Source of the DNA: RGIG8748 sp045532255
Lineage (GTDB): Bacteria > Bacillota > Clostridia > UMGS1810
NCBI GenBank assembly: GCA_045532255.1
Contig: JAZSFO010000008.1
Location: 1 to 46,405 of the forward strand
DNA length: 46,405 bases
Reading direction: 5' to 3'
This document shows positions 22,485 to 30,824 of this stretch, one piece after another. The notes under the pieces are model-generated. The model worked only from the letters and a program-made list of their open reading frames with translations. It was not told where the DNA came from and did no database searches. Numbering within the stretch: the stretch's first letter is position 1; every line of letters starts with the position of its first letter. A program made the translations under genes and the position numbers.

Positions 22485-24188
22485 ATGAAAAAAATCGTAT
22501 CTGTTGCTTTGGTATTATGTATGGCGTTCTCTGCCTGGGGCTTGGTATCAGCAGATGGTGCAGATGAGGCAAAGACCGAAAACTTTGTAAAAGTAAGTGT
22601 TCCTTTCCCTGACACAATCGAAGACAGAAACACATGGCTTACCCGTGCAAGATACAAGGATACACAGGAAGCAATACCTCTGTCTATGTATTATGACGGG
22701 GATGTATGGGCAACTGTTCCGTATCAAAACAAGGACAGAGAGATAGAAGCTTTTGTCCCCGAAGAAATAAACTTTACCGATAAGGATTACTCCGATTATA
22801 ATTTCCATTCTGCCGAGATGCTGTCAAGGGTAGGTGTAATAAGGGGTAACGATAAGGGAGAAGCCAACTTAAATGATAATGTAACCCGTGCAGAAGCAGT
22901 TGCAATGGTTATGCGTTTTATCGGTCTGGAAAACATAAAAATGCAATACTTAAAACTGCGTTTTGACGATGTAAAAGCTGATGATTGGTTCTATTCGGTT
23001 GTTATGAATGCGTTTAACTGCGGTATCGTCAAGGGGGATTCCGAAAGGACATTTTCGCCAAACCGCAATGTAACGAGAGAAGAACTAACCGTTATGACCG
23101 CAAGGGCACTTGAGTATGCAGGCCTCAGGTCAACACCTAGGGGAGTTGACAACAATGCGGATAATGACAAGGTTTCGGAGTGGGCTAAGGAAGCATATGA
23201 GATTATAGGCAGAAATTTTGCCTCGGACTATGATGATACCGATCCCGAAAATCCTGTCCGTGTCTTAAATCCTCAAAAAGAGGCAACAAGAGCAGATGCC
23301 GTGTATATCTTAAATAACACACAGGATGACTGTCAGTTTTATTCCTCGGAATTAGCACAGACGTTTGACTTTGATAAAAAAATGCCTGTAATTGACGGCT
23401 CCACCTCTACCTATCCTTTTACACAGGCGGTTTACGGTGCTCTTTTCCGTAACGGACAGACACATCCTATGTTTCCTCAAAATCACTCAAAGAGCCATGC
23501 ATCATATCAGCGTCTTATAAACGGCGAGGTAGATATGCTCTTTGCGTCAGTATATCCTGCAAGCGATATACTTAAAATGGCAGAGGAAAAGGGTGTGGAG
23601 CTTGAGCTTATACCAATTGCATATGATGCAATGATATTCTTTACAAACAAGGATAATCCGATAGCAGGTCTTACCAGGGAGCAGATAAGCGATATCTATG
23701 TAAACAACGCGTACAGCAATTGGTCAGAGCTTGGCGGAAGCGATGCACTTCTTTATCCTTATTGCAGAAACAATGACAGCGGAAGCCACGCACAGATGGA
23801 AAGACATTTTTTAGGCGGAAATGAAATTCATCCCGAAGTACAGAAAGAGACTTCGTATACCATGTCAAATATACTGACAGATGTCATGTCAGCAAAGACA
23901 GACGACCCTGCGGGCTATGGACTTGGTTACAGTATTTACTACTACTATCACAATATGGATATGTTCTATGATGTACATAATAATCTTAAGCTCCTTGAAA
24001 TAGATGGAGTTGCACCTACGGACGAAACCATCGCAGACAGCTCTTATCCACTTTCCAATAACACCTATGTTGTAATTAGAAAGGATACACCCATAGATGC
24101 CCCTGCGAGAAAAATGGCAGAATTTATGCTTACAGAAGCAGGTCAGCAATGTGTTGAGAACGCAGGCTACGGAAAACTAAAAAATTAG
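22485..24188 (+). CDS. SLH-domain protein fused to a PstS-like substrate-binding domain
   Basis: 567-residue secreted protein. The signal peptide covers residues 1-23 (cleavage near VSA/DG). Residues ~105-285 contain three SLH repeats, recognisable by their endings: NVTRAEAVAMVMRFIG, NVTREELTVMTARALE and EATRADAVYILNN. SLH repeats tether proteins to pyruvylated wall polymers. Residues ~295-567 look like a type II periplasmic-binding fold of the phosphate-binding PstS kind: IDGSTSTYPFTQA, NGEVDMLFASVYPA, IFFTNKDNPIAGLT and NDSGSHAQMERHFLG resemble the anion-binding loops. No ABC transporter genes are nearby, so it may be a sensor or scavenger. It ends at a probable terminator. Confidence 0.85.
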   Translation: MKKIVSVALVLCMAFSAWGLVSADGADEAKTENFVKVSVPFPDTIEDRNTWLTRARYKDTQEAIPLSMYYDGDVWATVPYQNKDREIEAFVPEEINFTDKDYSDYNFHSAEMLSRVGVIRGNDKGEANLNDNVTRAEAVAMVMRFIGLENIKMQYLKLRFDDVKADDWFYSVVMNAFNCGIVKGDSERTFSPNRNVTREELTVMTARALEYAGLRSTPRGVDNNADNDKVSEWAKEAYEIIGRNFASDYDDTDPENPVRVLNPQKEATRADAVYILNNTQDDCQFYSSELAQTFDFDKKMPVIDGSTSTYPFTQAVYGALFRNGQTHPMFPQNHSKSHASYQRLINGEVDMLFASVYPASDILKMAEEKGVELELIPIAYDAMIFFTNKDNPIAGLTREQISDIYVNNAYSNWSELGGSDALLYPYCRNNDSGSHAQMERHFLGGNEIHPEVQKETSYTMSNILTDVMSAKTDDPAGYGLGYSIYYYYHNMDMFYDVHNNLKLLEIDGVAPTDETIADSSYPLSNNTYVVIRKDTPIDAPARKMAEFMLTEAGQQCVENAGYGKLKN

Positions 24189-24216
24189 TAATGCAGATAC
24201 TAAAAATATAAAAGAC

Positions 24217-24247
24217 AAAGCGGGGCTTATGGCTTCGCTTTATTTTT
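24217..24247 (+). terminator. Probable terminator after the SLH/PstS-like gene
   Basis: AAAGCG (24217-24222) pairs with CGCTTT (24236-24241) around an imperfect inner stem, followed by ATTTTT. Confidence 0.6.
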
Positions 24248-24282
24248 AAAAAGTTTAATTCTTAAGAAATATGAAAAAGATA

Positions 24283-24311
24283 TTGACATCTATATTCTAC
24301 CATGGTAGAAT
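24283..24311 (+). promoter_or_regulatory. Promoter of the blaI-blaR1-like operon
   Basis: TTGACA at 24283-24288, 17-nt spacer, TAGAAT at 24306-24311. The spacer and -10 box lie inside a palindrome (24291-24314). Confidence 0.75.
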
Positions 24312-24314
24312 ATA
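24291..24314 (+). promoter_or_regulatory. BlaI/MecI-type operator 1
   Basis: A perfect 24-bp palindrome centred between 24302 and 24303, core TCTACC-ATGG-TAGA. It covers the promoter spacer and -10 box, where bound repressor would block RNA polymerase. The core differs slightly from the known BlaI/MecI TACA-NN-TGTA pattern. Confidence 0.75.
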
Positions 24315-24319
24315 ATAAA

Positions 24320-24331
24320 CTACAGATGTAG
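24320..24331 (+). promoter_or_regulatory. BlaI/MecI-type operator 2
   Basis: CTACA-GA-TGTAG contains the canonical TACA-NN-TGTA core. Its centre is 23 bp from operator 1, about two helical turns, suggesting cooperative binding of two BlaI dimers. Confidence 0.65.
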
Positions 24332-24359
24332 AATATAAAAGTCAGGAGGCAGTATCAAA

Positions 24360-24731
24360 GTGAAAAACATATCAATTGGCGATGCAGAGCTTGAAATTAT
24401 GAAGGTTATATGGAAAGCAAACGGACCTGTAACTTCTCTTGATATCGGAAAAGAGGTTGAAAACAGGGGATGGAAAAAGACGACAATTGCAACATTCCTT
24501 ACTAGACTTACGGAAAAAGGTGCAATTTCGGGAGAAAAGAATGGTAAGCTCTACTATTACACACCTCTTATAACGGAAAAGGAATATAGAAAATCCCAGA
24601 CAAAGAATCTTATAAAATCACTGTATAACGGTTCGGTAAGGGACTTTGCAGTAGCCTTTTTTGAAGAACAAAAATTATCTGATGACGATATTAAGGAGTT
24701 AAAGGCTATCTTTGAAGATAAGGAGGAATAA
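24360..24731 (+). CDS. BlaI/MecI family transcriptional repressor
   Basis: 123 residues, the normal length. An N-terminal winged helix (DAELEIMKVIWKANGPVTSL then KKTTIATFLTRLTEKG as recognition helix and wing) is followed by a C-terminal dimerisation helix region. BlaI repressors are inactivated by cleavage triggered by the partner M56 protease BlaR1, encoded immediately downstream. The start is the GTG at 24360 with GGAGG about 10 nt before it. It is preceded by a promoter carrying two operator-like palindromes, so it is probably autoregulated. In Clostridia, BlaI/BlaR pairs often control genes other than beta-lactamase. Confidence 0.93.
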   Translation: MKNISIGDAELEIMKVIWKANGPVTSLDIGKEVENRGWKKTTIATFLTRLTEKGAISGEKNGKLYYYTPLITEKEYRKSQTKNLIKSLYNGSVRDFAVAFFEEQKLSDDDIKELKAIFEDKEE

Positions 24732-24734
24732 ATT

Positions 24735-27176
24735 ATGATTCTTAACATATTTAAGGCAATCATGGTTACCTCTTTTAGCGGAACAGTGCTGACGCTTTTT
24801 CTTGTAGTGATTAAACCGATTACCAAAAGATATTTTGCAAGCAGTTGGCATTATTATATGTGGTTTGTTGTTTTGATAGTAATGATTATGCCCATAAGGA
24901 TTTCGCTTCCTGAGAGTACACATTATATATCGCAATCGGCATCTCAAAATTCGCATAACCAAAGTACTGAAAATAAACCTATAAGGGTTGTTAATGAGGA
25001 TTTTCAATTAAATCCCCAAATGGCAGAGAGAACATATAATAACCCTGATACACAAAAGCTTGTCACATATGTCGGATTAAATGTTATATCACTTTTCTGG
25101 CTTGTCGGTGTCCTTGTGATTTTTGCTTTCAAGCTTACGGGATATATGATTTTCCTTATAAGATTACGCAAATATTCGGATATAATATCATGTCCCGAGA
25201 TAAGAAATTTTACCGACACAAATATTACAACCAGAATAAGTGATAAAATATCTTCCCCGCTTATGATAGGGGTTATCAAACCCACCTTACTGCTTCCAAA
25301 AATCCAACTGACAGAAGAGGAGCTTGGTAATGTCTTAGCACATGAAATGACGCATTTTAGAAGAAAGGATATTTTATATAAATGGTTTGTCGGCATTGTG
25401 AAATGTATTCATTGGTTTAATCCCGTTGTTTACTATATATCTGCTCAGGTTGATATCGAATGTGAGATTTCCTGCGATTTGTCAGTTGTAAAAGAGATGT
25501 CCGATGATGAGGAAAAATGTTATATAAACACAATCCTAAACTTGCTTTGTGCAGGTAACAAAAAAATTGCCGCACTTACGACGGGAATGACAGGAAATAA
25601 AAGGACACTTAAAAAGAGGTTTACAATGATTAAGAACCGAAAAAGAGCAAAAAAGCCATTGCGGATATTTTCTTCAATAGTTTCAGTTATACTTATGATT
25701 ACAACCTTATTTGCAAGCGGAGTTCTGGCAACAACAGTTCTTGAGGAAAAATCCGACATACTGTTTATTTGCAACGGCAGGGAGATAGACTTTGACAACA
25801 AACCGTTTTATGAGAATAATACTGTATATATTCCTTTAAGGGAGCTTCTTGATGAAGTCGGAATTATGAAGCATCCAAACAGCAGTATAGAGTGGAAGGA
25901 CGGAAGAATTATACTTAATCTTGCCTTTGATGATAAAGTAACTAAGACAGCAAATTTTTGCTATGCTATAGAAATAGGAAAGCCATGGTATATTATAAAT
26001 CCAGAGGACGCACTTCCTTTCTATACGGACAATCCATTGTATAAGCAGAATTTTAACCGAAAGATAGACATGGAAAAGGCTCCTATTATTAAAGGAAGCG
26101 CAACCTATGTTCCCTATGAATTTGTAGATCATTTCCTGGGGGTAAGTATGTCAGGTCTTGGACCCCATGGCATAGACGGACCTTATGACATAACATGTAT
26201 TGCAGGAGGCGAAAGTCCTGTTGCTTATGTAACACCATCTTTTTTCTTTCCTGCAAACACAAAAATTCATGGTTCCGTAGGTAATAGCTTTGGCGTAAGA
26301 ACTCATCCTGTAACGGGCGAGAAAAAGATACATAACGGTGTGGATATTATTGCACCTGAGGATTCCGAGGTGTTTACAGCTATTCGGGGTAAGGTTAGCG
26401 AAATTGGCTTTGATAATGAATTAGGCAATTATGTTGTTGTGGCAAATAAAAGCGGTGTATCAACTCTCTATGCACATCTGTCTTCTGTAGAAGTCAGCAA
26501 GGGGGATATTATACCAAAAAAAGCGTATATAGGCAGAGTTGGAAAAACAGGAACGGCAACAAGAGCATTTTTGCACTTTGAAATTATGATAAACGGTGTA
26601 TATTATGACCCGATGAAGTTCTGGAATGTAAATCCTATAAAAGAAACAGAGCATATGAACAACGAGGAATTACTTGCCCTGCCGGAGAGACAAGAAAATA
26701 CAGGAGTATCGGAAAGTGCAGAGACAAATATTGAGCCGAAAAACAGATTAAAAATAAAATCCGAAACAATAGGTGATGAACTGTATCTTGGCTTTGAAAA
26801 CTTGGTGCTTGAAAATGCCGATACTGATAAACTTATAAATGAATTAAATAAACAGGGAATAACCGAAACAAAAACCCCATCCGTAGATTTGACCCGTAGC
26901 TTTGCTGTCAAAGATTACAACTCGGAACAAACAAAAGTTAAAGCGGATAAAAACGGAAATATTTCATTGTATTTTTCCGTAGACAGCGACAATCTGTTTG
27001 ATGTACATTTCTATGATGCACAGACAAATGAGGATGTCGGAGGCTTCAGCGTACTTGCAAACAATGAAAACGCCTATACTTTCATAGGTTTTGAAAAAGA
27101 TAAAACCTATAATATGATGGTTCAGGGAAAGAACAGAAACGATTGGATTATTGAAGGAAGCTATATTATTTATTAA
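24735..27176 (+). CDS. BlaR1-type M56 metalloprotease fused to a stalk domain and an M23 endopeptidase
   Basis: 813-residue membrane sensor-protease. Residues 1-335 are BlaR1-like: four membrane helices and a cytoplasmic zinc protease with HEMTH (His203) and ECEISCD. After the last helix (~310-335) the extracellular part has a copper-amine-oxidase-N-like stalk (~345-460). An M23/LytM endopeptidase follows (~510-635) with its full metal and catalytic set: KIHNGVD (His533, Asp537), YAHLS (His581) and LHFEI (His614). A last uncharacterised beta-rich domain covers ~665-813. Canonical BlaR1 has a penicillin-binding sensor here instead. This suggests sensing or processing of peptidoglycan (inference). 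It starts 3 nt after blaI, with AAGGAGG before the ATG. Confidence 0.9.
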   Translation: MILNIFKAIMVTSFSGTVLTLFLVVIKPITKRYFASSWHYYMWFVVLIVMIMPIRISLPESTHYISQSASQNSHNQSTENKPIRVVNEDFQLNPQMAERTYNNPDTQKLVTYVGLNVISLFWLVGVLVIFAFKLTGYMIFLIRLRKYSDIISCPEIRNFTDTNITTRISDKISSPLMIGVIKPTLLLPKIQLTEEELGNVLAHEMTHFRRKDILYKWFVGIVKCIHWFNPVVYYISAQVDIECEISCDLSVVKEMSDDEEKCYINTILNLLCAGNKKIAALTTGMTGNKRTLKKRFTMIKNRKRAKKPLRIFSSIVSVILMITTLFASGVLATTVLEEKSDILFICNGREIDFDNKPFYENNTVYIPLRELLDEVGIMKHPNSSIEWKDGRIILNLAFDDKVTKTANFCYAIEIGKPWYIINPEDALPFYTDNPLYKQNFNRKIDMEKAPIIKGSATYVPYEFVDHFLGVSMSGLGPHGIDGPYDITCIAGGESPVAYVTPSFFFPANTKIHGSVGNSFGVRTHPVTGEKKIHNGVDIIAPEDSEVFTAIRGKVSEIGFDNELGNYVVVANKSGVSTLYAHLSSVEVSKGDIIPKKAYIGRVGKTGTATRAFLHFEIMINGVYYDPMKFWNVNPIKETEHMNNEELLALPERQENTGVSESAETNIEPKNRLKIKSETIGDELYLGFENLVLENADTDKLINELNKQGITETKTPSVDLTRSFAVKDYNSEQTKVKADKNGNISLYFSVDSDNLFDVHFYDAQTNEDVGGFSVLANNENAYTFIGFEKDKTYNMMVQGKNRNDWIIEGSYIIY

Positions 27177-27192
27177 AAGGAGTGTTTAAATT

Positions 27193-27834
27193 ATGAAGAA
27201 GATTTTGAGTGTAGTTTTGATATTGATGCACTTGTTGACCCTTAGCACATCAGCGGATACCGCTAAGCTCAGCGATATTCAAAAAGAGGATTTATATAAT
27301 CTTGGAATTATGATTGGGGATGAAAACGGAAATCTAAGATTAGAGGATAATATTACAAGAGCAGAGACGGTTAAGATGATTTGCGTTGCAGGAAACCTTG
27401 AACTTTCAGTATCGGCTAATGAAAGCATTTTTAATGATGTTTCAGTTAATCATTGGGCGTATAAATATATATACTCATCTACGAATAACAAAATTATAAA
27501 CGGCGACGGTACGGGTAATTTTAATCCCGACCAAAATATAACTAATGAAGAAATAATAAAAATGATTGTCTGCCTATTGGGCTATAACGAAATGGCAGAA
27601 GCGAAGGGCGGATACCCCGCAGGCTATACTGCTGTCGCATCGCAATACGGAATTACAAACGGATTGAAGCTCAGGGCAAATACACCCGCCCTTAGAAATG
27701 ATGTTGCTATAATGATTTTTAATGCACTTGATATTCCTGTCATGGTGATGAGGATGGAGGGCGGTAATGCTGTTTATTCACTTGCAGACGGTAAAAACGG
27801 CAATCCGCTTGTTACACTTAGAGGAACAAGATGA
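27193..27834 (+). CDS. Small secreted SLH-domain protein
   Basis: 213 residues with signal peptide (1-22, cleavage near STSA/DT) and two to three SLH repeats covering most of the mature chain: ITRAETVKMICVAG, FNDVSVNHWAYKYIYSSTNNKIINGDG and ITNEEIIKMIVCLLGYN. A short tail of about 40 residues follows with no domain I recognise. Apart from the SLH repeats there is no effector domain, so it may be an S-layer or wall-binding component. It is the third gene of the blaI operon (16-nt gap, AAAAGGAG before the ATG), and its expression should follow BlaI control. Confidence 0.8.
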   Translation: MKKILSVVLILMHLLTLSTSADTAKLSDIQKEDLYNLGIMIGDENGNLRLEDNITRAETVKMICVAGNLELSVSANESIFNDVSVNHWAYKYIYSSTNNKIINGDGTGNFNPDQNITNEEIIKMIVCLLGYNEMAEAKGGYPAGYTAVASQYGITNGLKLRANTPALRNDVAIMIFNALDIPVMVMRMEGGNAVYSLADGKNGNPLVTLRGTR

Positions 27835-27898
27835 TATAGTACATTAAAGAAAATTCCGTAATATTAACATTATAATAAAAATATAGACATTTTGAGTA

Positions 27899-27937
27899 TT
27901 GACAACTTTGACATACAATATTATAATGTGTTATAAT
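27899..27937 (+). promoter_or_regulatory. Two overlapping promoters upstream of topB
   Basis: Promoter A: TTGACA 27899-27904, 17 nt, TATAAT 27922-27927. Promoter B: TTGACA 27908-27913, 18 nt, TATAAT 27932-27937. Both have perfect boxes and are offset by about 10 bp on the same strand. Confidence 0.8.
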
Positions 27938-27994
27938 TTAATTCACAAACTTCAAGGAGTATCTTGTCAAGTAGTATAATAAGGGGTACTGTAG

Positions 27995-30088
27995 ATGAAA
28001 CTAATAATTGCAGAAAAGCCCAGCCTTGCATCAAATATTGCAGGTGCTATCGGAAACATGAAACGGCGTGACGGCTTTTTTGAGGGTAACGGATATATCG
28101 TCACATGGGTGTTTGGACATTTGTTTTCCCTTTGCGATGTAGAGAGGTATAACGGCATTGAGGGGAACTCGCGTTGGAGCATGGAAAATCTGCCGTGCTT
28201 TCCCTCGGAGTTTATGTTTGAACTCAAAAAAGGAAAAAACAAACAAACCGACCCGGGTGTAAAAAAACAATTTGAAACAATATCCCATCTTTGCAAAAGG
28301 GAAGATGTCGATACCCTCATAAACGCAGGGGATGCTGACAGAGAGGGAGAAATAATTGTAAGGCTTTGTATAAAGAACGCTCTTACAGACCCAAAACCTG
28401 TAAAAAGACTATGGCTCCCCGACCAGACAAACGAGACAATTCTTGAGGGACTTAGAGACCTTAAGGACGGAAGCGAATATGATAACCTTGCTGATGAGGG
28501 TTTTGCAAGAACATATATAGACTGGCTGTACGGAGTTAATCTTACAAGATATGCGACACTCAAGACAGGTACACTTATGAGGATAGGAAGAGTCATTGTA
28601 CCGATAGTCAAGGCAATATATGACAGAGACATGTCTATACGCAATTTCAAAAAAGACATCTATTATGCTCTTGTAAGCAAAACAGACATTGACGGAATTG
28701 AACTTGAGCTTGTAAGTAAGCATAAGTTTGACAAAAATGACTTAGACAGAGCAAGGCGTTCGTGTGCTGTCCTAAATGCCAATCCCGGCATTGTCACGGG
28801 TGTAAAGTCAAAAAAGGACACTCTTGCCCCCGGTAAACTGTATTCATTATCCAAACTTCAAAATGTTCTTGGAAAAAAATATAAGATGTCAATGGACGAA
28901 AGCCTTAAAATTGTTCAGGAGCTTTATGAAAAAGGATATGTTACATATCCAAGAACCAACTCGGAATATCTCGCTACCGCAGAACAAGGAAAAATAAAGG
29001 AAATAATTAAGCTCGTTTGTGCCAAGGGATATCCTGTGGAATTCAAAAACAAAAAGACTATATTTGACGATTCAAAGATTGAGTCTCACAGCGCACTTAC
29101 ACCTACAAGGAAATTTCCCGACAAAAGCTCCTTAAACGATAGGGAAGCACTGGTATATTCTGTAATACTTCGCCGTTTTGTTGCAGTATTTTGCAGTGAG
29201 GAGTGCAAGGTGTCAAAAACCGAAATAACGATAGATGCTTCCGGAAAGGAAAGCTATACCGTTAAGGGAACTGTAATTCTGGAAGCGGGATGGACAAAGT
29301 ATGATGACTACAGTAAAAAAGACAAGGTGCTGCCGTCTCTTAAAAAGGGTGATGAGGTCAAACTCAATTTTGAACCTGTGGAAAAAGAAACCACACCGCC
29401 CAAGCATTATACCATAGAAACACTTAATAACTATCTCAAAAACCCTTTTCGTCAGGAAAAATCAAGCATTGAAACAGATGATGATATTGCGGAGTACAAG
29501 GCAATATTTGAAGGTCTGGAGCTTGGAACCGAAGCTACAAGAACAGGAATAATAAGCAATGCACGAAACAGCGGTTATATTGAGCTTAAAAAAGACACAT
29601 ATTATATTTTGCCCGGCGGGGAGAAACTTATTGAGTCTGTTGAAAGAATGAATATTTCTATGGATAAATACAAGACCGCAAACCTTGGCAAAGCATTGAA
29701 GCAAGTATTCAGGGGAGAAATTACGGTCGGTGACAGCGTAGAAATTGCCAAGAATGAGATAATGCTTGTCTTTGACAAAAAGAATACCGAACTATCCGAT
29801 GATACCGATGACGGATTTGTCGGGGATGTAATAGGCAAATGCCCCTTGTGCAGCGGCGATATAGTGCGAACGGGTTTTGGTTACGGATGTACACAATATA
29901 AAGAAAATAATTGCAGATTTTCTGTAAGTAATGTAATATGTTCCCGTATAATTCCCAAAAGTGCGGTGTATCATCTTATTACAGACGGAAAATCGCAAAA
30001 ACTTAATAACTTTGTTTCGTCAAAAAGCGGTAAGGCATTTTCTGCAGAGCTTATACTCGATGGCGAAAAGGTTAAATTTAACTTTTAA
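27995..30088 (+). CDS. topB: DNA topoisomerase III (type IA)
   Basis: 697 residues, typical for TopB. The N-terminal TOPRIM domain starts MKLIIAEKPSLASNIAGAIG and has the NAGDADREGE acidic motif. The catalytic tyrosine is Tyr318 in VTYPRTNSEYL. GTEATRTGII is another family signature. The C terminus carries one zinc-ribbon repeat (CPLCSGDIVRTGFGYGC) followed by an unpaired segment. Topoisomerase III decatenates DNA during replication and recombination. The ATG follows AAGGGG (27981-27986) and is driven by two overlapping promoters. Housekeeping and plasmid/ICE-borne copies look alike; nothing here suggests a mobile element. Confidence 0.93.
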   Translation: MKLIIAEKPSLASNIAGAIGNMKRRDGFFEGNGYIVTWVFGHLFSLCDVERYNGIEGNSRWSMENLPCFPSEFMFELKKGKNKQTDPGVKKQFETISHLCKREDVDTLINAGDADREGEIIVRLCIKNALTDPKPVKRLWLPDQTNETILEGLRDLKDGSEYDNLADEGFARTYIDWLYGVNLTRYATLKTGTLMRIGRVIVPIVKAIYDRDMSIRNFKKDIYYALVSKTDIDGIELELVSKHKFDKNDLDRARRSCAVLNANPGIVTGVKSKKDTLAPGKLYSLSKLQNVLGKKYKMSMDESLKIVQELYEKGYVTYPRTNSEYLATAEQGKIKEIIKLVCAKGYPVEFKNKKTIFDDSKIESHSALTPTRKFPDKSSLNDREALVYSVILRRFVAVFCSEECKVSKTEITIDASGKESYTVKGTVILEAGWTKYDDYSKKDKVLPSLKKGDEVKLNFEPVEKETTPPKHYTIETLNNYLKNPFRQEKSSIETDDDIAEYKAIFEGLELGTEATRTGIISNARNSGYIELKKDTYYILPGGEKLIESVERMNISMDKYKTANLGKALKQVFRGEITVGDSVEIAKNEIMLVFDKKNTELSDDTDDGFVGDVIGKCPLCSGDIVRTGFGYGCTQYKENNCRFSVSNVICSRIIPKSAVYHLITDGKSQKLNNFVSSKSGKAFSAELILDGEKVKFNF

Positions 30089-30091
30089 TAA

Positions 30092-30120
30092 TTGACACTT
30101 TAGCCATAATATGGTAATAT
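30092..30120 (+). promoter_or_regulatory. Promoter of the hemolysin III-like gene
   Basis: TTGACA at 30092-30097, 17-nt spacer, TAATAT at 30115-30120, just after the topB stop codon. Confidence 0.7.
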
Positions 30121-30127
30121 AGTATTA

Positions 30128-30148
30128 GACACTAGGTCGTACAGTGTC
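30128..30148 (+). promoter_or_regulatory. Inverted repeat at the predicted start site
   Basis: GACACT (30128-30133) and AGTGTC (30143-30148) are separated by 9 nt and begin at the predicted transcription start. It could be an operator or a 5' UTR hairpin. Confidence 0.45.
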
Positions 30149-30171
30149 GAATATTATGTGGAGATGATTGT

Positions 30172-30822
30172 ATGCATATTATCAAAAAAACAACAGTTCA
30201 GACTCTTGGCGAAGAAATAGCAAATGCAGTTTCTCACGGAGTAGGCTCGCTCCTTGCAATTGCGGCATGTGTTATTGTAATAGTCAAATCAGCTTTTACA
30301 AGTACTGCAATCGGTGTTGTGAGTGCGTGTATTTACGGCGCATCGCTGATATTGCTCTATACCTTTTCATCGCTGTATCATTCGCTTACAAATATCAAAG
30401 CCAAGGCAGTTTTCAGAATTTTTGACCATTGCTCAATTTTCTTTTTGATACTTGGCACATATACGCCGGTTTGCTTAAATATGATAAAAGGCGGTCTTGG
30501 ATGGACTCTTTTTGGTATCAATGCATTTTGTACCGTGGTAGGTATAGTGTTTAATTCCATCAACCTTAAGAAATTTGCAAAGCCGTCTGTTATTTTGTAT
30601 CTTGCAATGGGATGGTCAGTCATTATAAGCATAAAGCGTGTTATAGAAATCATACCTTTTTCAGGAATGGTATTTTTGGTAATCGGCGGACTTTTATATA
30701 CTGTCGGAGTGATTTTTTATAAGGCAAAAAAGATAAAGTACATGCACTTTGTATGGCATCTTTTTGTGCTGGGCGGAAGCATTATGCACTACTTCTTTAT
30801 ATTGTTTTATTGTTATAAGTAA
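30172..30822 (+). CDS. Hemolysin III/PAQR family membrane protein
   Basis: 216 residues with seven hydrophobic helices. PAQR-family metal-site motifs are all present: EIANAVSHG at the N terminus, SSLYHS, FDHCSIFFLILGTYTP and MHFVWHLFVLGGSIMHYF (C-terminal histidines). Bacterial members (YqfA/YplQ type) are implicated in membrane lipid homeostasis; the historical haemolysin name is not strong evidence of toxicity. GTGGAG lies 7-10 nt before the ATG. Its stop codon is 2 nt before the GIY-YIG gene, suggesting coupled translation. Confidence 0.9.
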   Translation: MHIIKKTTVQTLGEEIANAVSHGVGSLLAIAACVIVIVKSAFTSTAIGVVSACIYGASLILLYTFSSLYHSLTNIKAKAVFRIFDHCSIFFLILGTYTPVCLNMIKGGLGWTLFGINAFCTVVGIVFNSINLKKFAKPSVILYLAMGWSVIISIKRVIEIIPFSGMVFLVIGGLLYTVGVIFYKAKKIKYMHFVWHLFVLGGSIMHYFFILFYCYK

Positions 30823-30824
30823 TT

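Noticed and set aside
24360..27176. Beta-lactam resistance operon
   Set aside because: BlaI/BlaR1-type proteins are present, but there is no beta-lactamase and no penicillin-binding sensor domain; the extracellular part is an M23 peptidase.
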